A stretch of DNA of 64,000 nt from Zonotrichia leucophrys gambelii (lineage: Eukaryota; Chordata; Aves; Passeriformes; Passerellidae): contig NC_088173.1 of NCBI RefSeq assembly GCF_028769735.1, positions 10,065,038 through 10,129,037 on the forward strand, in the 5' to 3' direction. Position 1 is the stretch's first letter, and each line of letters begins with the position of its first letter. Below the pieces are notes generated by a model. That model searched no databases and was not told the DNA's origin. It was given only the letters and a program-made list of their open reading frames with translations. Positions 26,440 to 38,866 of the stretch are shown one piece after another. The translations under genes were made by a program, and so were the position numbers.

Positions 26440-26660
26440 AATCATAAGAATGGCCATTCTGGGTAAGATCAAAAGTTAACCCTAATGTCTCATTTCCAAT
26501 AACATCAGACACACAAATATTAAAATAGGATATTCAGATTCAGGATTTTTTTGGTACATTTTCCTGCCAGGCATTTACCCAATGAATTCACAAACATCCA
26601 TCCATTTTTTAATATCCACATCATGAGGTCCTCCCCAAGTTCTCCACAGAGTAACTACAG
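26440..26660 (-). mobile_element. possible ancient CR1-like 3' end, antisense
   Basis: The plus strand starts 'aatcataagaatggccatt' and continues 'ctgggtaagatcaaaag', which resembles the antisense 3' end of an old amniote CR1 subfamily (AGAATGGCCATACTGGGTCAGACC, from memory). Weak similarity seems to continue to the 'catgaggtcctccccaag' area. Divergence is high, so this is tentative. Confidence 0.4.
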
Positions 26661-27062
26661 ATGATGCTGTCAGAGTAACACTTTTCCACAACTTTTAACA
26701 ACTCCTCTCCATCCAAGTGGCTACCCAGCACAGAATGGTCCTTCTGTGGCCTGAACAGCTGTCTCTCCTCTGTAGCTCATGTTCAGCTGGCTTCCCTACT
26801 ATTTCCTGACTGTCTTATTTTCCTGGACTCACCCTGGAATTGGTACTTCTAATCATCAGTAAATAAAAAGGAAGGAGAGACTTGTATGCCTCACATACGC
26901 CTCTGATGTACAATTCCTGATCTTCACTCTCCTGCCCAGTCTCAGAAATTCTTTGCATACTTTGCTGCTCCACCTTCACAAGAATCAATACTTCTAGCAC
27001 CATGCTTTGAGGTTTTAGAGCTTGCAGGAGCATTCTGCTCTTCAACACCCTTTATAACAGAC

Positions 27063-27144
27063 TATTTGTTTATTGAGCTGTTATTACCCAGCATACTGTG
27101 TGTATATATGATACACAACGAATACTGTGCTCAATAAGCAAATA
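27063..27144. repeat. 82-bp fold-back with 16-nt arms
   Basis: The arms 27063-27078 (TATTTGTTTATTGAGC) and 27129-27144 (GCTCAATAAGCAAATA) are complementary at 15 of 16 positions. The inner part pairs partly as well (GTGTGTAT against ATACACAAC). It could form a long imperfect hairpin, like a very small inverted-repeat element or a hairpin RNA. No target duplication is obvious and no family is recognised. Confidence 0.55.
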
Positions 27145-29752
27145 TTTCACATAGAATGGATGTAAGATGGAGGGCATCTTACAACACCAACAAGCATAAA
27201 GCTGTGCAGGATGGTATTTTTCAAATAACCTACATGCCATCAAGGTTGACTTCCAACTACTTTTGAAAACCCAGCCATTAACTCCTTACCTGACACTTGA
27301 ATCTTTTAGATTGTGTGTATGAAAGTAACACCAAGTGTTAAAGCATACAAAAAAAAACCCATACAGAAGTGTGAAAAAAGTGTATAGAAATACTTCTAAT
27401 CAGATTTAATAGAGTGCACTACTAGGAAGAGAGAGGTTTTAATGACCAGTAAACTAAAAGCCATCAAGTAAGATTGCAGAAATGTTCTCTGTAATACAGA
27501 AAGATTATGTGATGTAAAAAAATTATTTAGGAATATCTTTTTGTGTGTGTATAAATTCACACACTGTAAGCTTACTGAATATTCAGTATAACTCCACTAA
27601 TAAAATTCAGTTAACTAGCAAAGAGTAATGTGAAATATTTATATGACTGGACTGCTTAGGTGGACTCCTCAGATCTTCTGTCAACGAATAGCAGTAGTCT
27701 GCAGAATATTTTAGTTGAGCCTATACCTTTGAGAACCTGTGATTATACTGTACCCTATTATGAAACCTATACTTATTTTCATTTTTATTAAGGCAGTGGT
27801 TTAAGTATGTTCAGAATTTTTAAAAATGGGTAAGAATTATCTGGTGTTTTATTGTACTTTACATATGACTAAAGTTTCACCTGAACCTTAGGGTATCTGA
27901 AGTAATTTTATTCACACACACCATGAATCCAAAATCCATTAATGTTTCCCTTCAGACTATGAAAACTATTTTTTTTTATTTGTGCAGTAATAAATGCCCT
28001 TATCTGCCACGGAATTTTATTTTGTTGAAAGTAAATGTGTTAACCTTCAGCAAGCTCCAGGTTACAGCTTTATTAAACCTTAAAACAGAAGTATAAGAGT
28101 CCTTTGACAGTTCGACGAAACCTCAGATAACAATCCATAACAGGATATTTATTTTTCCACAGTTCACATTAAGAACTGCAGACCATAACACTCCTGCTTA
28201 ATATAAAAAGTGACATGAGAGTTTAGAGCAAGCATATTCCCCCAAAGTTTTATACCTGCCAGAGACTTTGTGTTGCCATACTCTTTGCCCCTTTTTTCCC
28301 GTCCAACAGGTCCTCCTTAGGTACCACAAAAGAGTGCGACCTTTTTTCAATTACAACAAAAGGATTTCCATAGTAGCATCCTGTAGATAGGATTTAATTT
28401 AAATAATTTTGCAAATAATTAAGTTTGAAAGTAAGAGCAAGATAACATAGAACTAAGCTTAAAAAAATCAACCTTCTTTCTCTACAGTTAGTATTTCAAT
28501 TAGTGAAGAACCAAAAAAAATTGTAAAAACCGTCAGGAAATTCGAATGCAAATAGTTTACATCCCTCTTGAGAAAAAATAAGTTTGGATGTTTATATACA
28601 GATAAGCCCATATCAATCAGTCTGACGAACAAACCCACAGGCAAACTGTTGGCATAATACATTTTTATTCTCAATTGACTACTGTAGAAAATGAACACAA
28701 CAATTTTTAATAGCGATTATCATATTTTGGTAAATAAATAACAGTGTTAGAATATGTGAAAAAACCATTTAAAATGTGTCTTTCATGTTGCTTGTTCAGC
28801 CATTAAAACAAATATAGATATTTGTCTCCTCTGTTAGTTCTATGTAGCATGACCAGAACCCGAAAGATGACTGATAAGCATTGTATATTCCTGAACACAA
28901 TGAAGGAAATGAGAAAGCTCCCCCTCTAAAAGATGGAAGAATGATTTGAAGATGATCAAGTATATATTTTTAAATTTCTATCTTTACATATGCTTTATCT
29001 ACCTTTACTATTAAAGTATCATCTCAACTGAGAAGAATATGATAGAAATTTCATTTTATAAAAAGAATTGCTTATCATTTTTTGACTTGTGCCATCCCAG
29101 TATATGAGAAGAAAGATGTGCTAAAATTTGAACCAAAGTTAATATATATTAATTACTGAATTTTTATTATTTACTGTATTTTTATTATACTTATTCCAAT
29201 TTTAGTTTTTTGTTGGTGCGGACAGAAATCTATTACCCTCTTGCACATCCTTGCTGTTATAAGCTGAGCCTTGAAGATTATAAGAAAAATAAACACAGTA
29301 TTAGAAATTTCTTTTTGGGAAAACATTTCTTGATGTTGGTCTACTGTATAAGTAGATGTCAATGAAGTGAGAGGAAAGTAAGATCTATAACTGAAACCAA
29401 TTTACAGATAGTGATTTTACATCACAAAAATGCTGATTTCGTGATTAGAGACACTAAAATATGTATCTGGGGTTTTGGGGGGTTTTGTTTTGTAAGATGC
29501 CTTAAGCTCAAAACTTTTAAGATTTCACACAAGGCTGATCACAACTTGTGCTTTACTGAGTGTCGCAGTAAAATAATGCAGTTCTCACATTATTGATGGA
29601 CACTGATGTCACAGACAGGGTATGCACCATGCTGCCTGAATAACAAATCATTGGACAAGCTCTGATGCTCCAGGCTTTTCCAGAAAAGGCAGCCAAATTT
29701 AGATTATGATTAAGAGGCTTAGGATTGCGTATTAACATTGACTTAAATTTTG

Positions 29753-29789
29753 TGGTATTGCCACTACTACATTGTCTTTGGCAATACCA
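29753..29789. repeat. hairpin with perfect 11-bp stem
   Basis: TGGTATTGCCA (29753-29763) and TGGCAATACCA (29779-29789) are exact complements with a 15-nt loop. The stem is not AT-only, which makes it less likely to be chance than others, but the structure is too short for a typical microRNA precursor. Confidence 0.6.
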
Positions 29790-32470
29790 TTTATAATCTG
29801 CTTTTACTGGATTTCTTGATTTTCATTCATTGATTGTACCTAGCAGTAGTAAAATGTTTGCCAGGCATAGAAATGATACCTGCATCAGTGTATCTTTTGG
29901 GTAAAAGTCTTGAAAATTTTTCTCCTCATTGCTGCAGGACAAAAAAAAAACCCTTATTCACATTTTTTATTAAAACATGTCCTTTCTTCTGACTCAGTGA
30001 AACATTTAATTCATCATTTAATCCCGTCTGGGATTCCAACCACACATTTAATATCCTGACTTATAAGAAAGAAGAGGAAATACTCTGCCATGTAAGACAT
30101 TTATCACTACGTATTCTATCTTACCTTCCTGTTTCTTTTTTATTATAATTCCTAAACGTGCTATGTCTAATTTAGGCTAGATTTACATAAGTACATTCTG
30201 CTCTTGTACTTAATACATGGACTTGTATTTATTTCAGGATGGAAGATTTGTACAAATAAAAGCAGGATTCCAAGCAGAGAATGTAATTTTTTATTGCACT
30301 CAGATAAGTCATCCCAATAATAGAAAGGAAGTAAGAATCACACATTTCATTATTTATACAGACTGTTGGTACTTTTAAGTAACTTAAGTTTGTTCAAGTG
30401 GTTTGATATCTCTCTAATCACTGCTAAATAAATACATAAAATACTACTACTTGGCCTGAACTATAAAATTAACTCTGATTTAGTTGCTCCCCTTGAGACA
30501 AGCTGATGCATTAGCCTTCTTTTCTTTTATGACTTTCTATTGATTATTTTCATGAAACCTGGTATACAAAATTAATTTGTTCCACCTTTTCCCCCCTCAT
30601 TAAAAATAACTGCAAACCAAAAACATTCTTCAAATATCTGCTATTCAAGCTATGTACTTGGACAAATATAAGCGTCAGAACTCTCTTACTTGATAAAGCT
30701 TTAAGAATTCAAAATTATATTTATATAATAGTCTCTTGAAAAGATAATTTTCTATAAACACTAATGTCATGCTAGAATACACTCAGAAAGGAAAAAAAAA
30801 TTATATTAATTCCATTTTCATGAAAGCAAATATTTGAAAAAATTCTGAGATACTTGTTCCAGCCTATTTACACAGTGAATGATTAAGAATAAGCTGTATA
30901 GTAAATATTGCTCACTCAGCTTGAACACATGATTGTTTCAGAGAAGGTAAACCTTGGCAAACTGAATAGATTCATATATATACACACATATCTATATATG
31001 TATATACACATTTTTGGCTAACCTATTACATTAATTTCAACTGTTGTTGCTGGCATATTTTTACAAGACTTTCTGAGGTGCAGTGTATTCACTTCTTTTT
31101 TCTATTGGAAACTCTACTAGTACTTTGCCATTAAATCTGAATGACCAAACAAATATAAAAATGAGAAAAGAATTTAATCCCATTTCTTCTTCATGAGAGA
31201 TCATTTGTTAAAAACAAACCCCAAAATGTAAAAACATCTCAGAAATAAAATAAATAATTTAAGATCTGCATTCAGCCACACAGAATCAATAAAGTAACCT
31301 GCACATTAAACAAGGGAGTCAATGTTTGCTGAGACATGTTATTAAATTGGATTGTTTTAAACAATACCTTCCCACTTTTTACTGAAAGATATCTTTCCAT
31401 GAGAGGTCCAGTACTATAAAATACCTAACAAAATATGTTTAACAGTGGCTTGACTGTTCATGCAAGCTGTTCTCTTATGTATCACAAATATGACATCAAA
31501 TTAGTGACCTTTCCACTGTGACACAACAGATTTTATATTAATTACTGTACAGTCAAGTAAACCTACCCCATGCTTGCACTGACACTGATTTTTTTTCCTC
31601 CCCATAAGGACTAGGAAAAGAGGTATACAACACAGGAGGTACACATACAAGATGAGATAAAAAGGTGGTTTAGAGGAATGGTACTACAAATATTTTAAAT
31701 GAGTTTTCATTGTGCTCAGGACAGCAAATATATGAAATGCTCAAAAGAGAGTAAGAATAAATCAGTTCATTCTTGCCTATGGCACTGAAAATGAAAGGGG
31801 ACACGAGTTGTACAAAATACCCTCCAGCTCTCTCAAGTTGTGCTTTTCCATGAATGTTAAAAAGTGGGATAAAAAAGTCCAAGCAAAATTAACTCACAGC
31901 AAGATTAATTTGCTGACATTCTATGGGTAAGTTGTTGAATTATTCATGGAGCTGACAGGTTCATTCAAGAAGTCGACATTTCTGATTTCCAGTGCACCAT
32001 GAGGATATGAGAAAATGGTCACCTCTATAAATAAGAATTTGTGCATACTAGTATACATGTCCATGTGCAGACATCTGGTTTCTAATAATCATTTTAGCTG
32101 AAGATGTTCTAAGTATTTTTTCAAATCATTTAAAAGTCAAAATTTTAAAAGAATTCTAAATTGGTGCAGAAAATATTCCTGAGGAATACACAGTCATTTC
32201 ATTGGAATCTTCAATAAAATTTGTTACAAGGTTGATATGTCATGCTTGAGATTAAGAAATAGTAAGAGAGATGTCATGTATCTATTAAAACAAAATGCTG
32301 GAAATCATAAGGACTAATAAACTATGCACAAAACACTTATCTGGAACATGATCTACATTAGAGACAATTTGAGCCTTGGTCTGTCATATCTTGACTTAGT
32401 CTCATAATCACTAAAAGTTAATTATATTGCCTCCTCTGGACTGGAACTTTGTCAGTCCAGACTGACAGAG

Positions 32471-32528
32471 CAAAAAAAACCAACAACAAAACAAAACAAA
32501 AACCCACAAACAAACAAACAAAAAACAA
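32471..32528 (+). repeat. 58-nt A/C-only tract, partly (CAAA)n
   Basis: Every base in the span is A or C, with repeated CAAA and CAAAA units. A/C-rich tracts like this may mark old retroposon tails, but no body was recognised beside it. Confidence 0.85.
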
Positions 32529-35164
32529 GCAAAAAGAAAACAAGAGTTTTCTCTCATTCATTCCAAAACAGAACATCATGTTCTTGAAAGAAAAAATGCT
32601 GATGGATCTAGAGAAATAATTTTCTACCTAGGTGATAAGATAAAGTTTTAAAAATTAGATAATTTTCAGTTTTTAAAAAATTATTGACAATAAATTATTG
32701 CCATTGAAGTAAATTTAACCTGCAGATGTGACAGAATATATTTATTAAATATACATCAACTGCTTCTATTCATATTTACTCAAAACCTAATAACAAACTG
32801 CTGCCTTTTCCAGATGGAAGAGGTTTTCTGTTTGCCAGATGACAAAATTATTTTTTACATAAGTACAATTACAAAACTTTATAACTTTGAAATTCCAACC
32901 TGCTACAAATTGGACATGTCTCAAAGATTGTCTAAGAAATGGAAAAGACCCTTGCCCTAGTGCTAATTGAAATTGTATTAGTTTTATGTGAAAGTGCTAT
33001 CTTCATCACATAGTTCAGTAGAACTAACTGAACTGGTAACCAAATACTGTTTTGACCATCAAATAAAGACTTATGAGTGGCCTAAGAACATTAGAAATGT
33101 AACTACTCATATCACTGTCATACTTGTTGAAAAATGGATAATTTCTATTACAATACAGTTTCACAAATAGATTTTTTTTCCTCAGTATGCCGAGACAGTT
33201 TGGTCTACATCTAGATAAAAGCATTGAACAGAACTGATTTGGTTCTGTACTGCTAAAAATTTAGGCATCAAATTATAACTTTAATGTAGAAATTGAACTT
33301 TTAAAGAAATCATGAGTGTTTTCTCCATATTGGATATTAAGAGCAGAAGCATGTGTGTGTCCCAACACAGAGACTTAAATATTAGGAAGATTTCCACATT
33401 CTTGCATATTAACCAAAACCCAGGAAAACTGTGTTTACTGAAAGTTTCCAATTATAAAATTGAAACTTGTAAAGGAATATAGGGATAATAGGTTACAATA
33501 CAAACGGGGGGAGGCAGAATTAATGTTTGCAAATTTCTGCCTTAATATATATTCTGTCACATAAGAAATAAATCATGTTTACTTGCTTTTTAAACATGGC
33601 ATTAGGAGTTAAACATGGAATAGGTGGAATTCAGGCAAACATTCCCCCTGCAAACCTGCTATCCATACAATGTGGATCCAGAGCTAGGCAGCCAGCAAAG
33701 AGTATGCTCAGCTGGGGCATGAAGCACAAGCATTCCAGCCAGGAAACTCAAAGTGCTCTTCACACTCTGCTTATGTCTGAAGATAAAGCGTTCTTCAAAG
33801 TTCCTGGAGAAATAAACTGTCTCTACCCAGATCACTTGTCTGGCCCCTGATCTTAAAAGTAATTCCCATGGTAGTACTGGCAAGAGGAGTTTAACATGGA
33901 TCAATACAGACAACATTGTGTCATAACAGCAGTCAAAACTGACTGCAACACTGCAGCTACAGCAAGAGAAAACATCTGAAGCAGGTGGCTGCATTCTTAC
34001 AGGGGGTCATAAAATGTCTTTTCATATATGGATTCCTAGGGGTAATCAGAAAATGAAGACACACAAAACCAGATGTACAATAAAAACCAGTAAAATAACT
34101 CGGTGCCATGTGGCTGTTACAGGACACAAAAAGAGATCAAAGAGCTACATGAGCATTTTCTCTAACAGTACCATTTTTTTTAGCTTTAGTAAACTCCAGA
34201 CATTAATGTCATGTGATAAGCAAAGGTAAAACATAATATTAGATGTGTCATTATCGATGCCAATTGTGCACATATGAGAAAACGTATCAAAGAGGTGTTA
34301 TTAAATGCTTCCTCCACCAAGAGCTGGACCTACACTTCTGTGCCAATTGCTCCATGGTATTTCACAATGTCACATCCCAACAACAAGAGGGGAATGCTTT
34401 GAATTCTCCTTTTTAAAGCTAACTTGAAATACATGCAGAAAACTTTCAGTCATGTATTACTACACTGGTATTTGGTTAGTAACAATATATAGTAAGTCTC
34501 TTTTAAAAAGTAATTAAACAGATTGACAGAGTGTCAATACGCCTTATTCATTAACAGCTATATGAAGAATAAATTATATAAAACTATGATTCTGTTGAGG
34601 TTAAAAAACTTAAAGAGGATGCAAAATAAAAAATGTATTGGAGAATAATGACAAAGTGATTAGATCTTAAAAAAAAAAAATCAGCTAATTACTTTTGCTG
34701 TAGTCCATGTAAATATAGGTTGACAAGAATGCAGGCACAGTAAAAACTATTTCTTTCTTCACAAGCCTTTAAAATTCCCATATATTACATATATGAAATA
34801 ACCAGAATGTTCTAAACACAAAACCATTAATATTTTATCCCTTAGCTCTGGTACCAAGTCATGACTTGAGTGTCCATCCTTCCTGAAATCCCTAGTAGAG
34901 TGACTGTATAGACAGGTAAAGAGTGACTAACAGCTCTGAGCTTCATTAAACTCATACTGCATAGACTAAGTGAGAGGTAATTACATCCTGATGGAAAGTG
35001 AAAGACAGACAATTCCATGGGGGAGCCTGTGAACCATGCCAAGGTTAATACAAGGAAAGGAAACCATAAGTGTTCCATGAAACCCAAGTCCCCTAAGGCT
35101 ATTATTTTATATACTAAAAAAATTTACAGATTTTAGTTCCTGGCTTGATTTTTCCAAGATATTT

Positions 35165-35768
35165 TGCACATTTCCTTTGAAAATCAGACCTTAAAGATTA
35201 TCCAGTTTAACCATCCCCCAAGTACCACCATGACCACCCCTGAACCATACAGATGCCCTTTGAACGCTTCCAGAGATGATAACTTCACACCTTGCCTGGG
35301 CAACTTATTTCAATGTCTAACTACTTTTTCATTGAAAAAGAAATTAATATGTAATCTGAACCTCCCCTGGCACAGCTTAAGGCCATTTCTTCTCATTTGC
35401 TCATTTGAGACACGGCAGAAGAAAACAACTCCCATCTCACTACATCCTCCTTTCAGGCAGTTGTAGAGAGTGATGAGGTCTCTCCCCCTCAGCCTTTTCT
35501 TCTCCAGGCTAAACACCCCCTGCTCCCTCAGCCATTCCTCACAAGACGTGTTTTGTAGACCATTTGCCACTTCTGTTGCCTGTCTAGAGACATGCACCTC
35601 AATGTCCCCTTAGAAGTGAGGGGCCCAACACTGAACACAGTACTTGAGGTGTGACCTCACCAGTGCCAAGCGCAGGGGCATAACCACGTCCCAAGTCCTG
35701 CTGGCCACACTGCTGTTGATACAGACCAAGATGCCATTGGCCTCCTTGGCCACATCTTTCTAAAAAGA
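35165..35768 (-). mobile_element. CR1 LINE 3' portion, antisense
   Basis: The plus strand reads as the complement of a CR1 3' half: 'gattatccagtttaacc' (near the 3' end), 'cttgcctgggcaacttattt', 'gaacctcccctggcacag', 'ctcctttcaggcagttgta', 'tccaggctaaacaccccctg', 'gtgaggggcccaacactgaa', 'aggtgtgacctcaccagtg', and 'atgccattggcctccttggc'. On the minus strand the ORF2 C-terminal blocks are visible: GVFSLEKKRLRG, ITLYNCLKGGCSEMGV, GRFRLHIN, with frameshifts. The terminal ATTCTATG repeats are lost or degraded. Same orientation as SGCZ. Confidence 0.9.
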
Positions 35769-35774
35769 TAATTT

Positions 35775-38640
35775 AACAGTGAGGTAACAAAGCTCAACTA
35801 GGTATTAGAGGACACTAAGATTAAGCTACCAGTGGGAAAACATCTTTCAAAAATTATTACTACATCTGTGACCCCTCCTGCTAGTATTCCTGCTACACAG
35901 ATACTAATTACTTTTTGTTTTGCTCATCTGAATCATATTATATATCAGAGAAATTATTTGTAACTTTCAAGGTAATTTCAATTATTTGTTACTTTTCAAG
36001 TTTCTTTACCTTGAACAGTGGAAGAAGAGATTGTATCCCTGAACATTTCTCTATGTTTCCTAGTCACATTACATAATCTGATAAAAGGAGACTTGCACAC
36101 CTTGCAGGTACTATATTTTTCTATGATTGCAAAGAAACTTTATTATTATTATTATTATTATTACTTATTTGATAAGCTATTCAACATTTATCCATAAGAA
36201 AAATTCATATAAGTTGCCTATCTTGCTTTGAGATGAATGCTTTACACAAGACCCATTTTTTACATTCAGAGTATAAAAAGAACAGGGGATGACTCTCAGA
36301 TTCAGAATGTGACTCTTATGTGCAAGGTCAGTATATTCAAGAAAACTTTTCCAGCTGGAAACTTGATCACAGCAAGGTTTTTATTATGCCAAATTGTCAG
36401 TGGCTGTAGCTTTACAGTTAAAAATAGAAAAGGCAACAGCTAATACAAATTAACAGTGTTGCAATCATCAGACAGCAACGACAAACCATGACCTGGCTTT
36501 TCATGACCCCTTGAAATGCTGCAATTACTATTGTCTTCATAGAAAGCTCAACACTGACTTATGCTAAAACAGGAAATATTTTAAAATAATGTCAAAATGT
36601 CAAAGCAGTCCAATTTCAGCAATTACTTTTATCATGAATATATTCCTCTTTTGAGCAAACACTAGAGGTTTCTAGCTGCACTTCTGATTTCCTATCACTC
36701 TCCAGTTATACAAATAAAATTTCTTCTTTTATATCTATCTGTACATACATACATGTACATGGAAGAAATATCTTTGTATTTCAACGTCATTGCCTTTTTA
36801 TATACACAAACTTTAGGTTTATAAACTAAATTATTTTACTGTCAAAAACCTACACCTAAGAATGTGACTCTTTCAGACTTCATACAAATTTCTCACTCTG
36901 ACTCAAAAGTGCATGTGAGGACATGAGCGTGAAGATGTTGCTCAACTTTTAACATGACACTTCTAGCACACAGAGATTCCAATGTGAATACCAACTACTC
37001 AAAGTAGAAGACTACCTACTATTCCATGAGTCTGAAGAAGTAAATTACGTCTTCAGCACATAATTTTAAAAATGTATTTTAATATGATCAAGGAGAAAGT
37101 GTTTTATTATAAGTGCTGCAACGATCTGTTTGTTTTCTGCACTAGAATCCTGCACTGATTTAGTAATTCAGCACAAACTTTTAACTTTCCAACAAACTTT
37201 GACATGCAGGAAAGCAAAATATTTCAGAATTTATCTTTTTGTTTTGTTTTAAAAACTGCTGATCAAATATGAAAAGATTTAAACTTGATAGCATTAAAAT
37301 AGCTTGTAGTGTGGATGGTCAAAAAATCCCTAGATATGGAAACAGTACTTTCAAATATTCTATTGGAATGCAATCTTCTGCACAGAGAAAAATTCTGTGC
37401 TTTTTAAAAGCTATATTTTAAAATTGCTTAAAGAGTTATGCCTAAATACTTTTCCAGTACAAATGAATAATTATTCAAATAGGCAAAAACATATATGGTT
37501 ATCCTATTTTAAAAGCACATTGTGCTGAAAAAAAGAAAAAACAGAGCAAAAAAAAGCCCCGTCTGAAAAAAGGCAACCTTCCAAAAGATTATCACAAACT
37601 TTTCTGTACGTGAATATTAAAATCATACAGTTGTCAAAATGTAAATTCAACATGTTCACCCACTAGTGTAAACTTGGAAGAATAAATGTATTTGCACAAT
37701 ACGTCTCACCAGACAACAGTTTCAGATAATCTAATGCATCACAGATCGTCAACAGATATAGAACAATTTTAGACACAGTTTTTATTCTGGTTTTGCTGGC
37801 TGATCTTCTATTTCTGATAAACTAATGAAGAAATGTGCTGTGACATAGGAATTGGAATTTTATAACTAAATACACTAAAATATAGATTATGAAGGTTAAA
37901 ATCCAGAGAGGAAGACTGCACTGGTCCTAGCAGAAACACTGCTACTTTAAACTGTGTAGAAGTTCTCTCTTTTCTTTTGATATACAAAAAGTCACTACTC
38001 TGCTGCCAGCTAGCGCACACTCCTACCACAGTTTCCATTGAATGCAGATGTTCTTTCAAGTCTACCTCTGAAATACTTTGCTGATATTAAAGATTCCAGC
38101 CAGAGACTGACTCATTAAAGCATGTGACTTTTAGACTCCCCTACCCTCCTACAAACACAAAACAGCTACTCTAAGTTCTAGGTGAAACACAGTCCAAATT
38201 TTCAGTAAACTTTAAAAAAATACAAAGAACAAAAGATAAGAAAAACCATACATTGACATGACTAACCCAGTTCCCTCCTAAGGGAGACACTATACATAAC
38301 AAATACAGTAAACTGCTCTTGCTTGTTATTTAGTGGTGACAAGAAATCAAAAGGTGCTTGGGGCAGTCATCATGACACTTTTGATTTGGGCAAACAAAAA
38401 AGCCTAAGATCCAGATATAATTTCAGAAAATATGTTTTTAACCAAAAACATCAGAGAGAGAGGGCACCACTCCACTCACTGCAGAATATATATAAAAAGT
38501 TTGACTATCTGAACCAGCATTCAAATAAGTATATACGTTTTTTCCTCCAAAATTATTAGATTTTTATATAACATGGTAAAGGAAAAAGAAAAAAAGCCTA
38601 GAAGCTAGTACTTGAAAAAATGAGGTACATAAAGTTACTG
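35775..38640. other. intron stretch next to the SGCZ exon
   Basis: AT-rich, with the (TTA)n microsatellite listed separately. I did not recognise transposons within 2.8 kb on this side of the exon. Confidence 0.5.
36139..36163 (+). repeat. (TTA)8 microsatellite
   Basis: Eight uninterrupted TTA units in one run, so it may be polymorphic. Confidence 0.9.
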
Positions 38641-38644
38641 TAAT

Positions 38645-38650
38645 ACTTAC
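38645..38650 (-). promoter_or_regulatory. SGCZ: 5' splice site (donor) of the SGCZ exon
   Basis: Directly after the codon for the last Val (GTG) the minus strand reads GTAAGT, a consensus donor. Reading through it runs away from sarcoglycan similarity at once, which confirms the boundary. Confidence 0.9.
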
Positions 38651-38845
38651 CACTGTGAAATTCATAACCTTCAAAATCCATATTGTCATTGCTAAATTAA
38701 CAATCATGGTAACCAACAGCAGAAGGACAAAGAAGTATAAGCACCTCTTTCGCCATCCATAAATCCCTACTGGGTAAAACTGAGGATGTTCAGTCCTTGG
38801 AAGGCTGTTCTGTTGTGTTGCTAATATATACTGCTCTCGTGTCAT
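38651..38845 (-). CDS. SGCZ: SGCZ (zeta-sarcoglycan) internal coding exon, probably exon 2
   Basis: This 65-codon exon is read on the minus strand in phase 0 at both ends. It starts [12 protein letters not shown], has the sarcoglycan signature [19 protein letters not shown], and ends in LKVMNFTV. Residues 1-35 are hydrophilic and basic just before the membrane (WRKR), followed by one hydrophobic helix at about residues 36-60, which fits a type II protein with a cytoplasmic N terminus. Sarcoglycans sit in the muscle dystrophin-glycoprotein complex. From memory, the LATQQ, YPVG and [10 protein letters not shown] stretches match zeta better than delta or gamma sarcoglycan. In the human protein about 13 residues from an upstream exon precede this Met. 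That exon is not in the window, so this ATG is probably internal, although it could serve as an alternative start. The Asn-Phe-Thr sequon lies directly after the helix, perhaps too close to the membrane to be glycosylated. The frame is intact and I judge it functional. Confidence 0.95.
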
Positions 38846-38866
38846 CTGTAAAAGAAAGATGTAAGC
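38846..38866 (-). promoter_or_regulatory. SGCZ: 3' splice site (acceptor) of the SGCZ exon
   Basis: Read on the minus strand, the intron ends in a pyrimidine tract (catctttcttttacag) directly before ATGACACGAGAG. A CTTAC element that fits the yUnAy branch-point consensus has its A at 38862, about 17 bases from the exon. That is close but possible; other branch sites further upstream cannot be excluded. Confidence 0.85.

Larger units (their letters stand above)
27145..35160. other. intron stretch, mostly unassigned
   Basis: AT-rich. The hairpin at 29753-29789 and the A/C tract at 32471-32528 are listed separately, and a TA/CA run is at about 30974-31012. A less AT-rich patch at about 33640-34000 carries open frames on both strands, with no domain recognised. 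Confidence 0.5.
1..38650 (-). other. SGCZ: SGCZ downstream intron (probably intron 2), partial
   Basis: No following SGCZ exon (the one expected to begin with the DGMGNLRV-like stretch) was recognised on the minus strand, so at least 38.6 kb belongs to one intron. The content is AT-rich DNA with CR1 LINE fragments in both orientations and simple repeats. Since I could only read by eye, a short exon or an antisense non-coding RNA could be missed. Confidence 0.8.

Noticed and set aside
30838..30865. Short minus-strand resemblance to the start of the next SGCZ exon (CTGGAA...CAGAATTT)
   Set aside because: The spacing is off by two bases, flanking codons do not continue the sarcoglycan sequence, and no splice sites fit.
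33659..33994. Overlapping 111- and 91-codon frames on opposite strands
   Set aside because: Neither resembles a known protein; opposite-strand overlap in a slightly GC-richer patch is a common chance pattern.
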